Assembly (NCBI GenBank): GCA_937864895.1
Contig: CALMDF010000401.1
Span: 1 to 9,847 of the forward strand
Direction: 5' to 3'
Length of the DNA stretch: 9,847 bases
Source of the DNA: an uncultured Holophagales bacterium
GTDB lineage: Bacteria; Acidobacteriota; Thermoanaerobaculia; UBA5066
Position numbers and translations under genes: made by a program. The notes under the pieces were generated by a model. It was given only the letters and a program-made list of their open reading frames with translations, did no database searches and was not told the origin of the DNA. Position 1 is the stretch's first letter. Each line of letters opens with the position of its first letter. Positions 1 through 7,817 of this stretch are shown here, one piece after another.

Positions 1-755
1 TCGAGCCAGGAGGTGTAGTTCCCCTTCCACGGGATGCCGGCGCCGCGGTCCAGCTCGAGGATCCACTGGGCGACGTTGTCGAGGAAGTAGCGGTCGTGCG
101 TGACGGCGACGACGGTGCCGGGGTACTCGGCGAGGTGCTGCTCGAGCCAGCCGACCGACTCGGCGTCGAGGTGGTTCGTCGGCTCGTCGAGGAGGAGGAG
201 GTCGGGCTTCTCGAGGAGGACCCGGCAGAGCGCCACGCGGCGCCGCTCGCCGCCCGAGATCTTCGTGACGTCGGCGTCGGGGGGCGGGCAGCGCAGGGCG
301 TCCATCGCCGTCTCGAGGGTCCTGTCGAGGTCCCAGCCGTTCGCGGCCTCGATGGCGTCCTGCACGCGGCCGTACTCGGCCATGACCTTGTCCATCTCCT
401 CGTCCGAGAGGCTCTCGCCCATCTTCTCGCCCAGCTCGTCGAAGCGGGCGAGGAGCTTCTTGACCGGCGCGACGGCGGCCTCGACGTTCTCGAGGACCGT
501 CTTCGCCGGGTCGAGCCAGGGGTCCTGCGCGAGGAAGCCGACGCGCGTCCCTTCCGCCGGGAAGGCCTCTCCGTTGAAGTCCTTGTCGACGCCCGCCATG
601 ATCCTGAGGAGCGACGACTTCCCCGCGCCGTTCAGGCCGAGGACGCCGATCTTGGCGCCGGGGAAGAAGGAGAGGTAGATCCCCTTGAGGATCTCCCGCT
701 GGGGGGGAACGACCTTGCGGAGGTTGACCATCGTGTAGATGTATTGCGGTGCCAT
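1..755 (-). CDS. ettA: Energy-dependent translational throttle protein EttA (ABC-F ATPase), N-terminal part
   Basis: Partial gene: 251 codons from the ATG at 753-755 run off the left edge, so the second ABC domain of this roughly 550-residue protein is missing. EttA binds the ribosomal E site and gates translation elongation according to the ATP/ADP ratio; it is cytosolic with no membrane domain. The reading opens with MAPQYIYTM and shows a near-canonical EttA first half: Walker [10 protein letters not shown] (about residues 40-48), an ABC signature [10 protein letters not shown], Walker [14 protein letters not shown], the H-switch THDRYFLDN, and the start of the inter-domain region at [14 protein letters not shown]. 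The [20 protein letters not shown] stretch and the DAESVGWLE segment after Walker B are characteristic of EttA rather than of Uup or other ABC-F proteins. No clear Shine-Dalgarno sequence precedes the ATG. It is transcribed divergently from the DUF2911 gene. Identification is by family recognition; no alignment was run. Confidence 0.95.
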   Translation of the reverse strand, partial: MAPQYIYTMVNLRKVVPPQREILKGIYLSFFPGAKIGVLGLNGAGKSSLLRIMAGVDKDFNGEAFPAEGTRVGFLAQDPWLDPAKTVLENVEAAVAPVKKLLARFDELGEKMGESLSDEEMDKVMAEYGRVQDAIEAANGWDLDRTLETAMDALRCPPPDADVTKISGGERRRVALCRVLLEKPDLLLLDEPTNHLDAESVGWLEQHLAEYPGTVVAVTHDRYFLDNVAQWILELDRGAGIPWKGNYTSWL

Positions 756-879
756 GACGGGCGGAATCTAGCAGGAGCGCCCCCCTTCGCGGCCCCGGGC
801 GCCCCGGAGGGAAACCCCGCCCGCGATCCGTCCCGTAAACTTCCGGGCCGGCCGGACCGAAACCGGACACGGAGACCGA
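756..879. promoter_or_regulatory. Divergent intergenic spacer between ettA and the DUF2911 gene
   Basis: This 124-bp spacer should hold the promoters for both divergent transcription units. On the minus strand TAGATT (complement of 765-770) matches four of six bases of a -10 box and lies only 9 bases from the ettA ATG, so a transcript from it would be nearly leaderless. On the plus strand TAAACT (836-841) is also a four-of-six -10 match, 38 bases before the DUF2911 ATG. I see no convincing -35 box for either, and in such GC-rich DNA these matches are weak evidence. A GGAG at 871-874 is a plausible ribosome binding site for the gene starting at 880. Confidence 0.35.
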
Positions 880-1416
880 ATGAGACGAGCCCTGCCCCTT
901 CTCGCCCTGGCCCTCCTCGCCGCCCCCTCCCGGGGGCAGGAAGCCACGCCCGCGCCGAGGGTCGCGATCTCCCCTCGCGGCGCCGAGGAGATCGCCGTCG
1001 GCCCCGGGAGGATGAGGGTCGAGTACAGCCGCCCCTTCGTCAGGGGGCGGAAGGTCTTCGGCGGCCTCGTCCCCTGGGGGCAGGTCTGGCGGACCGGCGC
1101 GAACGCCGCCACGACCCTGACGACCGACGTGGACGTCACGCTCGGGGGAATCCCGGTCCCGAAGGGGGTCTACACGCTCTACACCCTTCCGGGGGAGAAG
1201 CAGTGGACTCTCATCGTGAATCGCCAGACGGGCCAGTGGGGGACCGAGTACGACCCGAAACGGGACCTCGTCCGGATCCCGATGAAGTCCCTTCCGCGAT
1301 CCGATTTTCGCGAGGCGATGACGATCTCGTTCGTCCCCGAGGACGCCTTCCGGGGCTCGCTCCAGCTCTCGTGGGAAAAGCGGGTCCTCTCCGTCTCCTA
1401 CGCCTACCGGAAGTAA
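880..1416 (+). CDS. DUF2911 domain protein, probably exported
   Basis: A 178-residue protein. The N-terminus MRRALPLLALALLAAPSRGQ has a basic start, a leucine/alanine hydrophobic core and a small-residue exit, which fits a Sec signal peptide cleaved near residue 20; the mature form would be periplasmic or outside the cell. The body matches the DUF2911 family (PF11138): VEYSRPFVRGRKVFGGLVP followed by WGQVWRTGANAATTL, then VPKGVYTLYTLPGEKQWTLIVN and a C-terminal strand-rich part ending SVSYAYRK. The family has no established biochemical function that I know of and is common in Bacteroidota and Acidobacteriota. The ATG is preceded by GGAG with a 5-base spacer. A second exported protein, the S9 peptidase, starts 38 bases downstream, so the two are probably co-transcribed. 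Family assignment is firm; function is unknown. Confidence 0.85.
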   Translation: MRRALPLLALALLAAPSRGQEATPAPRVAISPRGAEEIAVGPGRMRVEYSRPFVRGRKVFGGLVPWGQVWRTGANAATTLTTDVDVTLGGIPVPKGVYTLYTLPGEKQWTLIVNRQTGQWGTEYDPKRDLVRIPMKSLPRSDFREAMTISFVPEDAFRGSLQLSWEKRVLSVSYAYRK

Positions 1417-1454
1417 CGGGCCGCCTCCGCGCGCCCCCAGGAGAAGACAGACCC

Positions 1455-3626
1455 ATGGCCGCAAAGCCCGTCAGCGCCGCGCTCCTCGCCGCACTCCTCG
1501 CCGCCGTCGCGGCGCCTCTCTCGGCCGCCCCCGGCAGGAGGGCGGTCACGATCGACGACCTCTACCGCGTGAAGGGGGTCGGCTCGCCGGCCATCTCCCC
1601 CGACGGGCGGGGCGTCGCCTTCACCGTCTCGACGACCGACCTCCCGGCCGTGAAGCGCTGGACGAACCTCTGGCGCGTCGACGCCGACGGTAAGAACGCG
1701 CGCGCCCTCACCGTCCTCGACAAGAGCGACACGAGCCCGCTCTTCTCTCCGGACGGGACGACGCTCGCCTTCCTCTCGACCCGCTCGGGCTCCCCCCAGG
1801 TCTGGTTCCTCCCCGTGGCCGGCGGAGAGCCGGAGAAGAAGACGGACGTCCCCGGGGGCGTCGGCGCGTACCGCTTCACGCCCGACGGGAAGAGGCTCCT
1901 CCTCGTCGCCGAGGTCTGGCCCGCGTGCGGCGCCGACCTCGACTGCAACAGGAAGAGGGACGAGGCGATGGAGAAGGGGAAGATGAAGGCGGTCCTCGCC
2001 GACTCCCTCTTCGTCCGCCGCTGGGACTCCTGGGAGGACGGCAAGAGGACGCACGTCCTGAGGATGGACCTCGCCGACCCGAAGGCCCCTCTCGTCGACC
2101 TGACGCCGGGCGACTGGGACTCCCCCGCCTTCTCCGTCGGCGGCCCCGAGTGGGACGTCTCGCCGGACGGCAGGGAGCTCGTCTTCACGTCGAACCGCGA
2201 CGCCAGCCCCGCCTCCTCGACGAACACCGACGTCTTCGTCGTCCCCGTCGACGGCACGCCCGAGCAGCTGAAGGCGCCGAAGAACCTCACCGCGAAGAAC
2301 CCCGCCTTCGACGGCTCGCCCCGCTACTCCCCCGACGGAAGGTCGATCGGATTCAGGATGCAGCGGACGCCCGGCTACGAGTCCGACCGATTCCTCCTCG
2401 CCCTCCTCGACCGGGCGACCGGCGGAGTCCGCGTCCTCACGGAGACCTTCGACTCCTGGGTCGGCGACTTCCGCTTCCACCCGGACGGCAGGAGGGTCTT
2501 CTTCCTCGCGGACATCAAGGGGCGCACGCCCCTGTTCGACCTCGACCTCGCTTCCGGGAAGATCCAGACGGCCACGGCCACCGGGCACGTCGACGCCTTC
2601 GAGATCGCTCCCGACGGCACCTGGGCGGTCCTCGCCCGCCGGCAGATGCACCTTCCGACCGAGCTCTGGCGGGTCGCTCTCGCCGGCAAGGAGCCGGGCA
2701 CGACGACGGCGCTGACGGCCGTGAACCAGGCGCTCCTCGCCGAGGTCGACTTCCGGCCCATGGAGGAGGCGTTCGTCGACAGCCCGTCCGGCAAGAAGAT
2801 CCAGGTCCTCCTCGTGAAGCCGCACGGCTTCGACCCGGCGAAGAAGTACCCGGTCATCGTGAACGTCCACGGCGGGCCCCAGATGCAGTGGGCCGACGCC
2901 TTCCGCGGCGACGCGCAGGTCTACCCCGGCGCCGGCTACGTCGTCGCCTTCCCGAACCCGCACGGCTCGACCGGCTGGGGGCAGGACTTCACCGCCGCGA
3001 TCTCGGCCGACTGGGACGGGAAGGTCATGAAGGACGTCCTCGCCGTCGCCGACTGGCTCTCGGTGCAGCCGTGGGCCGACCGGGACCGGATCGGGGCGAT
3101 GGGCTGGTCGTGGGGCGGCTACGCGATGATGTGGCTCGCCGGGAACGACTCCCGCTTCAAGGCGCTCGCCTCGATGATGGGCGTCTACGACCTGCGCTCG
3201 ATGTACTCCATGACGGAGGAGCTCTGGTTCCCCGAGTGGGACCTCAAGGGGACCCCCTGGCAGAACCCCGAAGGGTACGCGAAGCAGAGCCCGTCGTCGT
3301 ACGTGACGAAGTTCAGGACGCCGACGCTCGTGATCACCGGCCGGAAGGACTTCCGGGTCCCGTACACGCAGTCCCTCGCCTTCTTCACCGACCTCCAGAA
3401 GATGGGCGTGCCGTCCCGTCTCGTCGTCATGGAGAACGCGAGCCACTGGCCCGGCTGGTACGACATGCTCCTCTACTACGCCGCGCACCTCGACTGGTTC
3501 CACAGGTACCTCGGCGGCGCCCCGTCCCCGTACGACCCGAAGGCGCTCGTCGCCAACGACGTCTTCGGGAAGGAGAAGGCGGAGGAGCCGAAGAGGGAAG
3601 AGTCGAAGGGGGGCGCGGCGAAGTAG
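1455..3626 (+). CDS. S9 family serine peptidase (prolyl oligopeptidase / dipeptidyl-peptidase 5-like), exported
   Basis: A 723-residue protein. The ATG at 1455 has AGGAG at 1439-1443 and opens a signal peptide ([20 protein letters not shown], cleavage probably after PLSA). Residues of about 35-445 form a beta-propeller built of PD40-type repeats, seen as [49 protein letters not shown] and [10 protein letters not shown]. The alpha/beta-hydrolase domain follows: HGGPQ at 472-476, NPHGSTGWG at 501-509, nucleophile motif GWSWGG with Ser552, Asp632 in TGRKDFRVP, and His664 in NASHWPG, so the triad is complete. Such enzymes cleave short peptides, typically dipeptides or acylated residues from the N-terminus; exact specificity cannot be read here. 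Two cysteines at 158 and 164 in the propeller could form a disulfide outside the cytoplasm. A Lys/Glu-rich tail of about 25 residues after VANDVFG is not part of the fold. The open frame extends upstream to about position 96, but that part is an out-of-frame shadow of other genes. Confidence 0.93.
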   Translation: MAAKPVSAALLAALLAAVAAPLSAAPGRRAVTIDDLYRVKGVGSPAISPDGRGVAFTVSTTDLPAVKRWTNLWRVDADGKNARALTVLDKSDTSPLFSPDGTTLAFLSTRSGSPQVWFLPVAGGEPEKKTDVPGGVGAYRFTPDGKRLLLVAEVWPACGADLDCNRKRDEAMEKGKMKAVLADSLFVRRWDSWEDGKRTHVLRMDLADPKAPLVDLTPGDWDSPAFSVGGPEWDVSPDGRELVFTSNRDASPASSTNTDVFVVPVDGTPEQLKAPKNLTAKNPAFDGSPRYSPDGRSIGFRMQRTPGYESDRFLLALLDRATGGVRVLTETFDSWVGDFRFHPDGRRVFFLADIKGRTPLFDLDLASGKIQTATATGHVDAFEIAPDGTWAVLARRQMHLPTELWRVALAGKEPGTTTALTAVNQALLAEVDFRPMEEAFVDSPSGKKIQVLLVKPHGFDPAKKYPVIVNVHGGPQMQWADAFRGDAQVYPGAGYVVAFPNPHGSTGWGQDFTAAISADWDGKVMKDVLAVADWLSVQPWADRDRIGAMGWSWGGYAMMWLAGNDSRFKALASMMGVYDLRSMYSMTEELWFPEWDLKGTPWQNPEGYAKQSPSSYVTKFRTPTLVITGRKDFRVPYTQSLAFFTDLQKMGVPSRLVVMENASHWPGWYDMLLYYAAHLDWFHRYLGGAPSPYDPKALVANDVFGKEKAEEPKREESKGGAAK

Positions 3627-3647
3627 GCCCCGAGGCCTCCCCGGGGC
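3627..3647. terminator. Possible bidirectional terminator hairpin between convergent genes
   Basis: In the 37-bp gap between the S9 peptidase stop (3624-3626) and the purQ stop (3664-3666) there is a perfect 6-bp stem, GCCCCG at 3627-3632 pairing with CGGGGC at 3642-3647, around a 9-base loop. There is no proper T-run on either side, so it does not meet the standard for an intrinsic terminator. It is called only because of its placement exactly between two convergent transcription units. Confidence 0.3.
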
Positions 3648-3663
3648 GTTGCGGGCCCGGGGC

Positions 3664-4386
3664 TCAGGCGGACTTCAGGCCGAGCAGCGTCGCCGCGAAG
3701 GAGCGGAAGATCCGCGCCCCGGCGTCGTTGCCGAGGAGCGCCTCGGAGGCGCGCTCGGGGTGGGGCATGAGGCCGACGACGTTTCGCCCCCGGTTGCAGA
3801 CGCCCGCGACGTCGTCGAGCGAGCCGTTCGGGTTCGCCTCGGGCGTGGAGTCGCCCCGGACGTCGCAGTAGCGGAAGACGACCTGGTCGTTCGCCTTCAC
3901 CTCCTCGAAGGCTGCCGCCTCGGCGCGCCAGTTCCCGTCGCCGTGGGCGATCGGGAGGCGCAGGACGTCCCCCTTCCCGAGGAACGAGGTGAACGGCGTG
4001 CGGGTCGACTCGACGCGGACGAAGACGTCCTCGCACCGGAAGCGCTGGCCCGAGTTCAGGAGGAGCGCGCCCGGGAGGAGCCCCGCCTCGCAGAGGACCT
4101 GGAAGCCGTTGCAGATGCCGAGGACGGCCCCCCCCTTCTCCGCGAACTCGCGCACCGCGTCCATGACGGGCGAGAAGCGGGCGAGGGCGCCGCAGCGGAG
4201 GTAGTCGCCGTAGGAGAACCCGCCGGGGAGGACGACCAGGTCGGGCCGGCCGAGGTCGGTCCCCGCGTGCCAGACGAGGCGCGCGTCGGCGTCGATGGTC
4301 GCCTCGACGGCGTGGACGGCGTCGTGGTCGCAGTTCGAGCCCGGGAAGACGACGACCGAGACGCGCGGCCGCGCCGCGCCGCTCAC
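3664..4386 (-). CDS. purQ: Phosphoribosylformylglycinamidine synthase subunit PurQ (glutaminase)
   Basis: A 240-residue class I glutamine amidotransferase. It hydrolyses glutamine and passes ammonia to PurL for FGAR to FGAM conversion, the fourth step of purine synthesis. The sequence shows [13 protein letters not shown] near the start, [16 protein letters not shown], the nucleophile elbow GICNGFQ with Cys92, and the His209/Glu211 pair in MPHPERASE, so the catalytic triad is complete. Length is normal for separate PurQ proteins, which is consistent with the three-protein PurL/PurQ/PurS complex. The chosen start is the GTG at 4384-4386, which overlaps the purS TGA as GTGA and has GAGG seven bases upstream inside purS. 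The frame stays open further upstream, but that extension is low-complexity Arg/Gly sequence antisense-like in composition and overlaps all of purS, so it is rejected. Translation is probably coupled to purS. Confidence 0.96.
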   Translation of the reverse strand: MSGAARPRVSVVVFPGSNCDHDAVHAVEATIDADARLVWHAGTDLGRPDLVVLPGGFSYGDYLRCGALARFSPVMDAVREFAEKGGAVLGICNGFQVLCEAGLLPGALLLNSGQRFRCEDVFVRVESTRTPFTSFLGKGDVLRLPIAHGDGNWRAEAAAFEEVKANDQVVFRYCDVRGDSTPEANPNGSLDDVAGVCNRGRNVVGLMPHPERASEALLGNDAGARIFRSFAATLLGLKSA

Positions 4387-4625
4387 CCGAGCACCTCGGC
4401 CTCGAACTCCTCGATGACCGGGTTGCAGAGGAGCTTCTCGGCCATCTGCCCGGCGAGCGCCTTCGCCTCCTCCGCGTCCTTCGCCTCGACGTCGACGCGG
4501 AAGACCTTCCCCGCGCGGACGTCGCCGACGCCCGGGAAACCGAGGCGTGTCAGAGCCCCCGCGATCGCCTTGCCCTGGGGGTCGAGGACTCCCGACTTCG
4601 GGACGACCGTCACCTGGACCTTCAT
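4383..4625 (-). CDS. purS: Phosphoribosylformylglycinamidine synthase subunit PurS
   Basis: An 80-residue protein, the usual size for PurS, the small bridging subunit that joins PurQ to PurL and helps channel ammonia. Recognisable family features are the N-terminal strand [10 protein letters not shown], the conserved KSGVLDPQGKA segment (residues 10-20), a central VFRVDVEAKD strand and the C-terminal [16 protein letters not shown]. The ATG at 4623-4625 overlaps the stop of the upstream hydrolase gene as ATGA, and it has a strong Shine-Dalgarno just upstream. The 3' end overlaps purQ by four bases. No purL or purC follows; after purQ the next gene is convergent, so PurL must be encoded elsewhere. 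Confidence 0.95.
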   Translation of the reverse strand: MKVQVTVVPKSGVLDPQGKAIAGALTRLGFPGVGDVRAGKVFRVDVEAKDAEEAKALAGQMAEKLLCNPVIEEFEAEVLG

Positions 4626-5425
4626 CCGTTCCCTCCCGCGGACCGCGCCCGGAACCAGCCGGTCGGGGCGTCGGGGCCCGCAACCTCGAGGGCGACCTTC
4701 GCCCCGAGACGTTCGATCGCCTCGCCCAGCGCGCGCTGCGTGAGGGCCGGCGTGTTGTTGCTCTTCGAAAGGTGAAGGCCCACGACGGCGCGCGTCCGCT
4801 CGCCGAGAAGGCGACCGAGCCCGGCGGCGGCGGCGGCGTTGGAGAGGTGCCCGACGTCCGAGAGGATCCGCTTCTTCAGGAAGGCCGGGTAGGCGCCTTC
4901 CCTGAGGACGTCGACGTCGTGGTTCGCCTCGAGGCCGAGGACCTCGCACCCGGCGAGCGCCCCGAGGACCTTCTTCGAGAGGTGCCCGAGGTCCGTCACG
5001 ACCCCGACGCGCCGTCCCGCGGCGTCGGCGAAGGCGTAGCAGACCGGCTCGACGCCGTCGTGCGGCGTCCCGGTGACCCGGACCGTCAGGTCGCCGTTCC
5101 CGAAGACGACCTCGTCTCCGCAGGCGACGGGACGGAGGTCGGCGAAGAGAGGCCCCGGGAGCCGCGCCTTCGCGAGCGTGCCCCGCGTGCCGTAGACGGG
5201 CAGGCCCCGCTTCGTGGCGAGCACCCCGGCCGAGGCGACGTGGTCCGAGTGCTCGTGGGTCAGGAGGAGGGCGGAGACGTCGTCGAGGGACATCCCGAGC
5301 TTTCCGAGGCGGGCCGCGATCTGCCGGGGCGAGAGGCCGGCGTCGAGGAGGACCGCCGTCCTCCCGGCCCTCACGACGGCGCAGTTCCCCGTGGAGCCCG
5401 AGCCGAGGAAGGCGACCTCGATCAC
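4622..5425 (-). CDS. Metallo-beta-lactamase-fold hydrolase, YycJ/WalJ-like
   Basis: A 267-residue protein. It begins [15 protein letters not shown], the typical opening of the YycJ/WalJ branch of MBL-fold proteins, and carries the metal motif THEHSDH at 56-62 (His57, His59, Asp61, His62), His122 in TPHDG, Asp145 in TDLGH and His218 in LHLSKSNN, so two metal ions can be bound. The ANHD...LREGAYP segment and the SDVGHLSN motif (190-196) are further markers of this branch. Members are thought to be phosphodiesterases or nucleases acting on nucleic acid; the substrate here is not known. There is no signal peptide, so it is cytosolic. The GTG start at 5423-5425 overlaps the dut stop as GTGA; the open frame continues upstream only as low-complexity shadow of dut. 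The 3' end overlaps purS by four bases. Confidence 0.88.
   Translation of the reverse strand: MIEVAFLGSGSTGNCAVVRAGRTAVLLDAGLSPRQIAARLGKLGMSLDDVSALLLTHEHSDHVASAGVLATKRGLPVYGTRGTLAKARLPGPLFADLRPVACGDEVVFGNGDLTVRVTGTPHDGVEPVCYAFADAAGRRVGVVTDLGHLSKKVLGALAGCEVLGLEANHDVDVLREGAYPAFLKKRILSDVGHLSNAAAAAGLGRLLGERTRAVVGLHLSKSNNTPALTQRALGEAIERLGAKVALEVAGPDAPTGWFRARSAGGNG
4631..4637 (-). promoter_or_regulatory. Strong Shine-Dalgarno for purS
   Basis: The minus strand reads GGGAGGG here, five bases before the purS ATG, and lies inside the last codons of the upstream hydrolase gene. It is one of the strongest ribosome binding sites in this gene train and supports the short 80-residue PurS start. It may let purS and purQ be translated at a higher rate than the GTG-started genes before them. 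Confidence 0.6.
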
Positions 5426-5871
5426 GCGGTCCCCGTCGAGCCGAAGCCCCCGGCGCCCCGCGCCGTTCCGTTCAGCTCGGGCGCCTTCTCGAAGAGGGCG
5501 CGGACGACCGGAGCCACCACGAGCTGGGCGATCCGCTCTCCCCTCGAGAGGGTGACCGGCTCGCGGCCGAGGTTCACGACGATGACTCCCACCTCTCCCC
5601 GGTAGTCGGCGTCGATCGTCCCGACGCCGTTGGCCAGCGCGAGGCCCTTCTTCAGCGCCAGCCCGGAACGGGCGCGGACCTGCGCCTCGAACCCGGGCGG
5701 GATCTCGAGGGTCAGGCCCGTCGGGACGACGGCCCGCTCCCCCGGGGCGAGCGTCAGCGGCGACTCGAGGGCGGCCCTGAGGTCGGCCCCGGCGGCGAGG
5801 TCGCTCGCGTACTCGGGGGCACCGAGGTCGGCGCACTCCGGACGCAGCCGGAACCTCACGACGACGCTCAC
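5422..5871 (-). CDS. dut: Deoxyuridine 5'-triphosphate nucleotidohydrolase (dUTPase)
   Basis: A 149-residue trimeric-type dUTPase, converting dUTP to dUMP and pyrophosphate, which keeps uracil out of DNA and feeds dTMP synthesis. All five family motifs are present in order: AAGADLRA (26-33), RSGLALKKG (68-76), [12 protein letters not shown] (84-95) with the catalytic Asp87, RGERIAQL (110-117), and the C-terminal glycine-rich lid [10 protein letters not shown] (138-147). Size is typical for bacteria. The start is the GTG at 5869-5871, which overlaps the stop of the M16 peptidase gene as GTGA; no good Shine-Dalgarno is seen, so translation is likely coupled. A dut gene next to an M16 peptidase gene is an arrangement I recall from other bacterial groups. 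Confidence 0.95.
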   Translation of the reverse strand: MSVVVRFRLRPECADLGAPEYASDLAAGADLRAALESPLTLAPGERAVVPTGLTLEIPPGFEAQVRARSGLALKKGLALANGVGTIDADYRGEVGVIVVNLGREPVTLSRGERIAQLVVAPVVRALFEKAPELNGTARGAGGFGSTGTA

Positions 5872-7154
5872 GCCGCGAGCTCGCCCGCGAGCTCGTCGAC
5901 GGTGGCGCCGACGAGCGAGGGGCCCGCCACGCCGAAGCCGGCGGAGGCGGGCGTGCCGAAGAGGACGCCGATGGCGTCGTCGACCTGGGCCGCCGTGACG
6001 GCCTCCATCTCGGCAATGACCTCGTCGGCCGGCCAGGGCCGGCCCCGGAAGAACCAGGCGCGCGCCGCCGACTCGCGGCGGGAGGAGGTCGACTCGAGGG
6101 ACATCGCGATCTCCGCGCGGACCTGGTCCTTCGCGCGCCGGAGCTCGGCGCGCGTGATCCCGGACCGGCGCAGGTCGCGCAGGACGGCCCCCGTGGCGCG
6201 GACGAGCTTCGGGAGCTTCTTCGGCGCCGTCGCCGCCTCGATGAGCGCCATCCCGCCGTCGCGGTGGAGCGTGAGCCCCGCGCCGACGTGGTAGGCGAGG
6301 CCGTGCCGCTCGCGGACCCGCCGCCAGAGGCGCGACGAGACGCCGCCCCCGAGAACGACCGAGAGGAGCCAGGCGGCCGGGACCTGGCGGTCGGCGTAGG
6401 CCGGGGCCGGCGTCCCGACGAGCAGGTGCGTCTGGTTCAGGTCGGGCCGCTGGATGTGAAACGCGCAGCTCTCCGTCCGCGGCGACCGGCGCGGCGGGGC
6501 GTGGGCCGGGAGGGGCGGGACCGGGGAGCGCCGGCGCATCCGGCGCTCCTTCGAGAGGAGCTTCAGGAAGGCCTCCGGCTCGAACGCGCCGACGGCCACG
6601 AGAAACGTCCTCTCCGGCCGGAAGATCTCGCGGAAGCGCCCGACGAGCCGGGACCGCGAGAGGGAGCGGACGGTCTCGTCCGTCCCGAGGATCGGGGCGC
6701 CGAGAGGGTGGTCGGGCCAGTACGACCTGACGAACGTCTCGTGGAGGCGGTCCTCCGGGACGTCGTTCGCCTCCGCCATCTCCTCGAGGATCACCTTGCG
6801 CTCGGTCTCGACGTCCTCGGCGGTGAAGGCCGGGGCCTCCGTGAGGTCGAGGAGGAGCGACAGGGCGTCGCCCAGCCGCTCGGACGGCGTCCGGGCGTGG
6901 ACGGCCATCCACTCCTTGCACGTGTAGGCGTCGCAGTCGCCGCCGAGCCGGTCGGTCGTCCGGGCGATCTCGGCGCCGCTGCGCCTCCGGGAGCGACGGA
7001 AGAGGAGGTGCTCGAGGAAGTGGGTCGATCCGAGGGCGGAGGGCTCCTCGTCGGCCGAGCCTCCCGCCACGTAGACGCCGAGCGCGACGCTTCGCACGTC
7101 GCGCATCGGGTCGAGCCAGACGGTCAGGCCGTCACCGAGGGTCCGTGCTTCCAC
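5868..7154 (-). CDS. M16 family zinc metallopeptidase (pitrilysin-like)
   Basis: A 428-residue single-chain M16 protein related to mitochondrial processing peptidase and to bacterial PqqL/YmxG types. The inverted zinc motif HFLEH is intact (His45, Glu48 as base, His49), and the third ligand is expected at Glu125 in VILEEMAE, 76 residues after His49 as in the family. The second, inactive M16 half carries the conserved [16 protein letters not shown] element (Arg275 and Tyr288), needed for substrate binding. No signal peptide is seen, so it should act in the cytosol, degrading or trimming small peptides; the natural substrate is unknown. An arginine-rich patch (RRSRRRS, 53-59) follows the zinc motif. 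The start is GTG at 7152-7154, 30 bases after the third pseudopilin, with no clear Shine-Dalgarno. The proximity to pseudopilin genes does not by itself make it a prepilin-processing enzyme. Confidence 0.92.
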   Translation of the reverse strand: MEARTLGDGLTVWLDPMRDVRSVALGVYVAGGSADEEPSALGSTHFLEHLLFRRSRRRSGAEIARTTDRLGGDCDAYTCKEWMAVHARTPSERLGDALSLLLDLTEAPAFTAEDVETERKVILEEMAEANDVPEDRLHETFVRSYWPDHPLGAPILGTDETVRSLSRSRLVGRFREIFRPERTFLVAVGAFEPEAFLKLLSKERRMRRRSPVPPLPAHAPPRRSPRTESCAFHIQRPDLNQTHLLVGTPAPAYADRQVPAAWLLSVVLGGGVSSRLWRRVRERHGLAYHVGAGLTLHRDGGMALIEAATAPKKLPKLVRATGAVLRDLRRSGITRAELRRAKDQVRAEIAMSLESTSSRRESAARAWFFRGRPWPADEVIAEMEAVTAAQVDDAIGVLFGTPASAGFGVAGPSLVGATVDELAGELAA

Positions 7155-7184
7155 CGCGCGGATCTTACCGTCGCGGCGGCGAGG

Positions 7185-7817
7185 TCAGTTCCTTCCGCCG
7201 CCGCCGGGGGGAGGCGGGTTGCCGCCGCCGATTCCGGGCCCGGGCTGGGTCTGTCCGGGCACAGCGGCCTGGCCGGTCAGGCTCGCCTCGGTGAAGCGCC
7301 ACTCGCTGTAGGTCTCGCGCCCCTCCCAGAGCCGGAAGCCTTGCTTCGTCGACTTCGAGTAGACGCCCATGACCGGCCCGGTCGTCCCCGCCTCGCCGGG
7401 CAGGGGCGTCCTCCCCGGGCTCGGGGCCGCCGTCGGCTTCGGGGTCGGCCGCGCGAAGGGGCCCGGGGTCGCCGTGGCGCCCCCCCCCGGCGAGATCGGC
7501 GTCCCCTGCGCCGTGATGAGCCCCCACTCCCCGTCCTTCGTCATCGGGTCCTTCCAGAGCTTCCTCACGCTCCGGGGTTTCACCTCGAGGAGCTCCTTGA
7601 GCGTATTCGGGGCGCGCCCGAACCGCCGCCGGAAGACCCGGATCCCCTCCGCGTACTGCAGGCCCCTGAAGATGAGCTCGGCCTCCCGGTCCCGCTGCGC
7701 CTGCGCGGAGGCGAGCGGGAGGACCGAGGCGATCAGGATCGACGCCACCGTCATCCCGACGAGAAGGGCGACGAGCGTGTAGCCGCCGCGCCCGGGCCGC
7801 GCCCCCCGGCGGGTCAC
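7185..7817 (-). CDS. Divergent type II secretion pseudopilin with Pro-rich insert, lacking Glu5
   Basis: About 210 residues. A basic leader ends in Gly12, followed by YTLVALLVGMTVASILIASV, a class III (prepilin-type) signal and hydrophobic helix. Position 5 of the mature protein is Ala where pseudopilins usually have Glu. The body (REAELIFRGLQYAEGIRVFRR then FGRAPNTLKELL) and the WKDPMTKDGEWGL segment match the two pseudopilins upstream in the operon. A Pro/Thr/Gly-rich insert of about 40 residues follows, then VYSKSTKQGFRLWEG...YSEW, corresponding to the C-terminal VYSxSxxxxLxGxxYxxW motif of its neighbours, and a Gly/Pro-rich tail ending PPPPGGGGRN. It may be a minor or tip pseudopilin; that role is inferred. 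Two adjacent GTG codons can serve as start (7820 or 7817); 7817 is chosen because it gives the 4-base GTGA overlap common in this operon. Confidence 0.85.
   Translation of the reverse strand: MTRRGARPGRGGYTLVALLVGMTVASILIASVLPLASAQAQRDREAELIFRGLQYAEGIRVFRRRFGRAPNTLKELLEVKPRSVRKLWKDPMTKDGEWGLITAQGTPISPGGGATATPGPFARPTPKPTAAPSPGRTPLPGEAGTTGPVMGVYSKSTKQGFRLWEGRETYSEWRFTEASLTGQAAVPGQTQPGPGIGGGNPPPPGGGGRN

Noticed and set aside
96..1454. Long upstream extension of the S9 peptidase frame, suggesting a 1176-residue fusion protein.
   Set aside because: The extension is Arg/Glu/Gly-rich low-complexity sequence that lies antisense to ettA and out of frame over the DUF2911 gene. A signal peptide and ribosome binding site at 1455 mark the real start.
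1404..3503. 699-residue open frame antisense to the S9 peptidase.
   Set aside because: It has no recognisable domain and is rich in Arg, Gly, Glu, Val and Asp. This is the usual mirror of a GC-rich gene whose third codon positions are G or C.
1925..3871. 648-residue plus-strand frame overlapping the S9 peptidase in another phase.
   Set aside because: It is almost entirely Arg/Pro/Gly/Leu, runs into antisense purQ, and has no family features; a shadow of the real frame.
4387..4683. N-terminal extension of PurQ to 339 residues.
   Set aside because: It would cover the whole of purS in another frame. PurQ homologues are about 230 residues, and the GTG at 4386 gives the normal length with a ribosome binding site.
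5426..6016. N-terminal extension of the MBL hydrolase across dut.
   Set aside because: The added residues are Arg/Pro/Ala-rich without any domain and overlap a complete dUTPase. The MBL fold begins at the GTG at 5425.
5872..6921. Apparent fusion of an Arg-rich protein to the N-terminus of dUTPase.
   Set aside because: The extension is the out-of-frame shadow of the M16 peptidase gene. dUTPase motifs begin right after the GTG at 5871.
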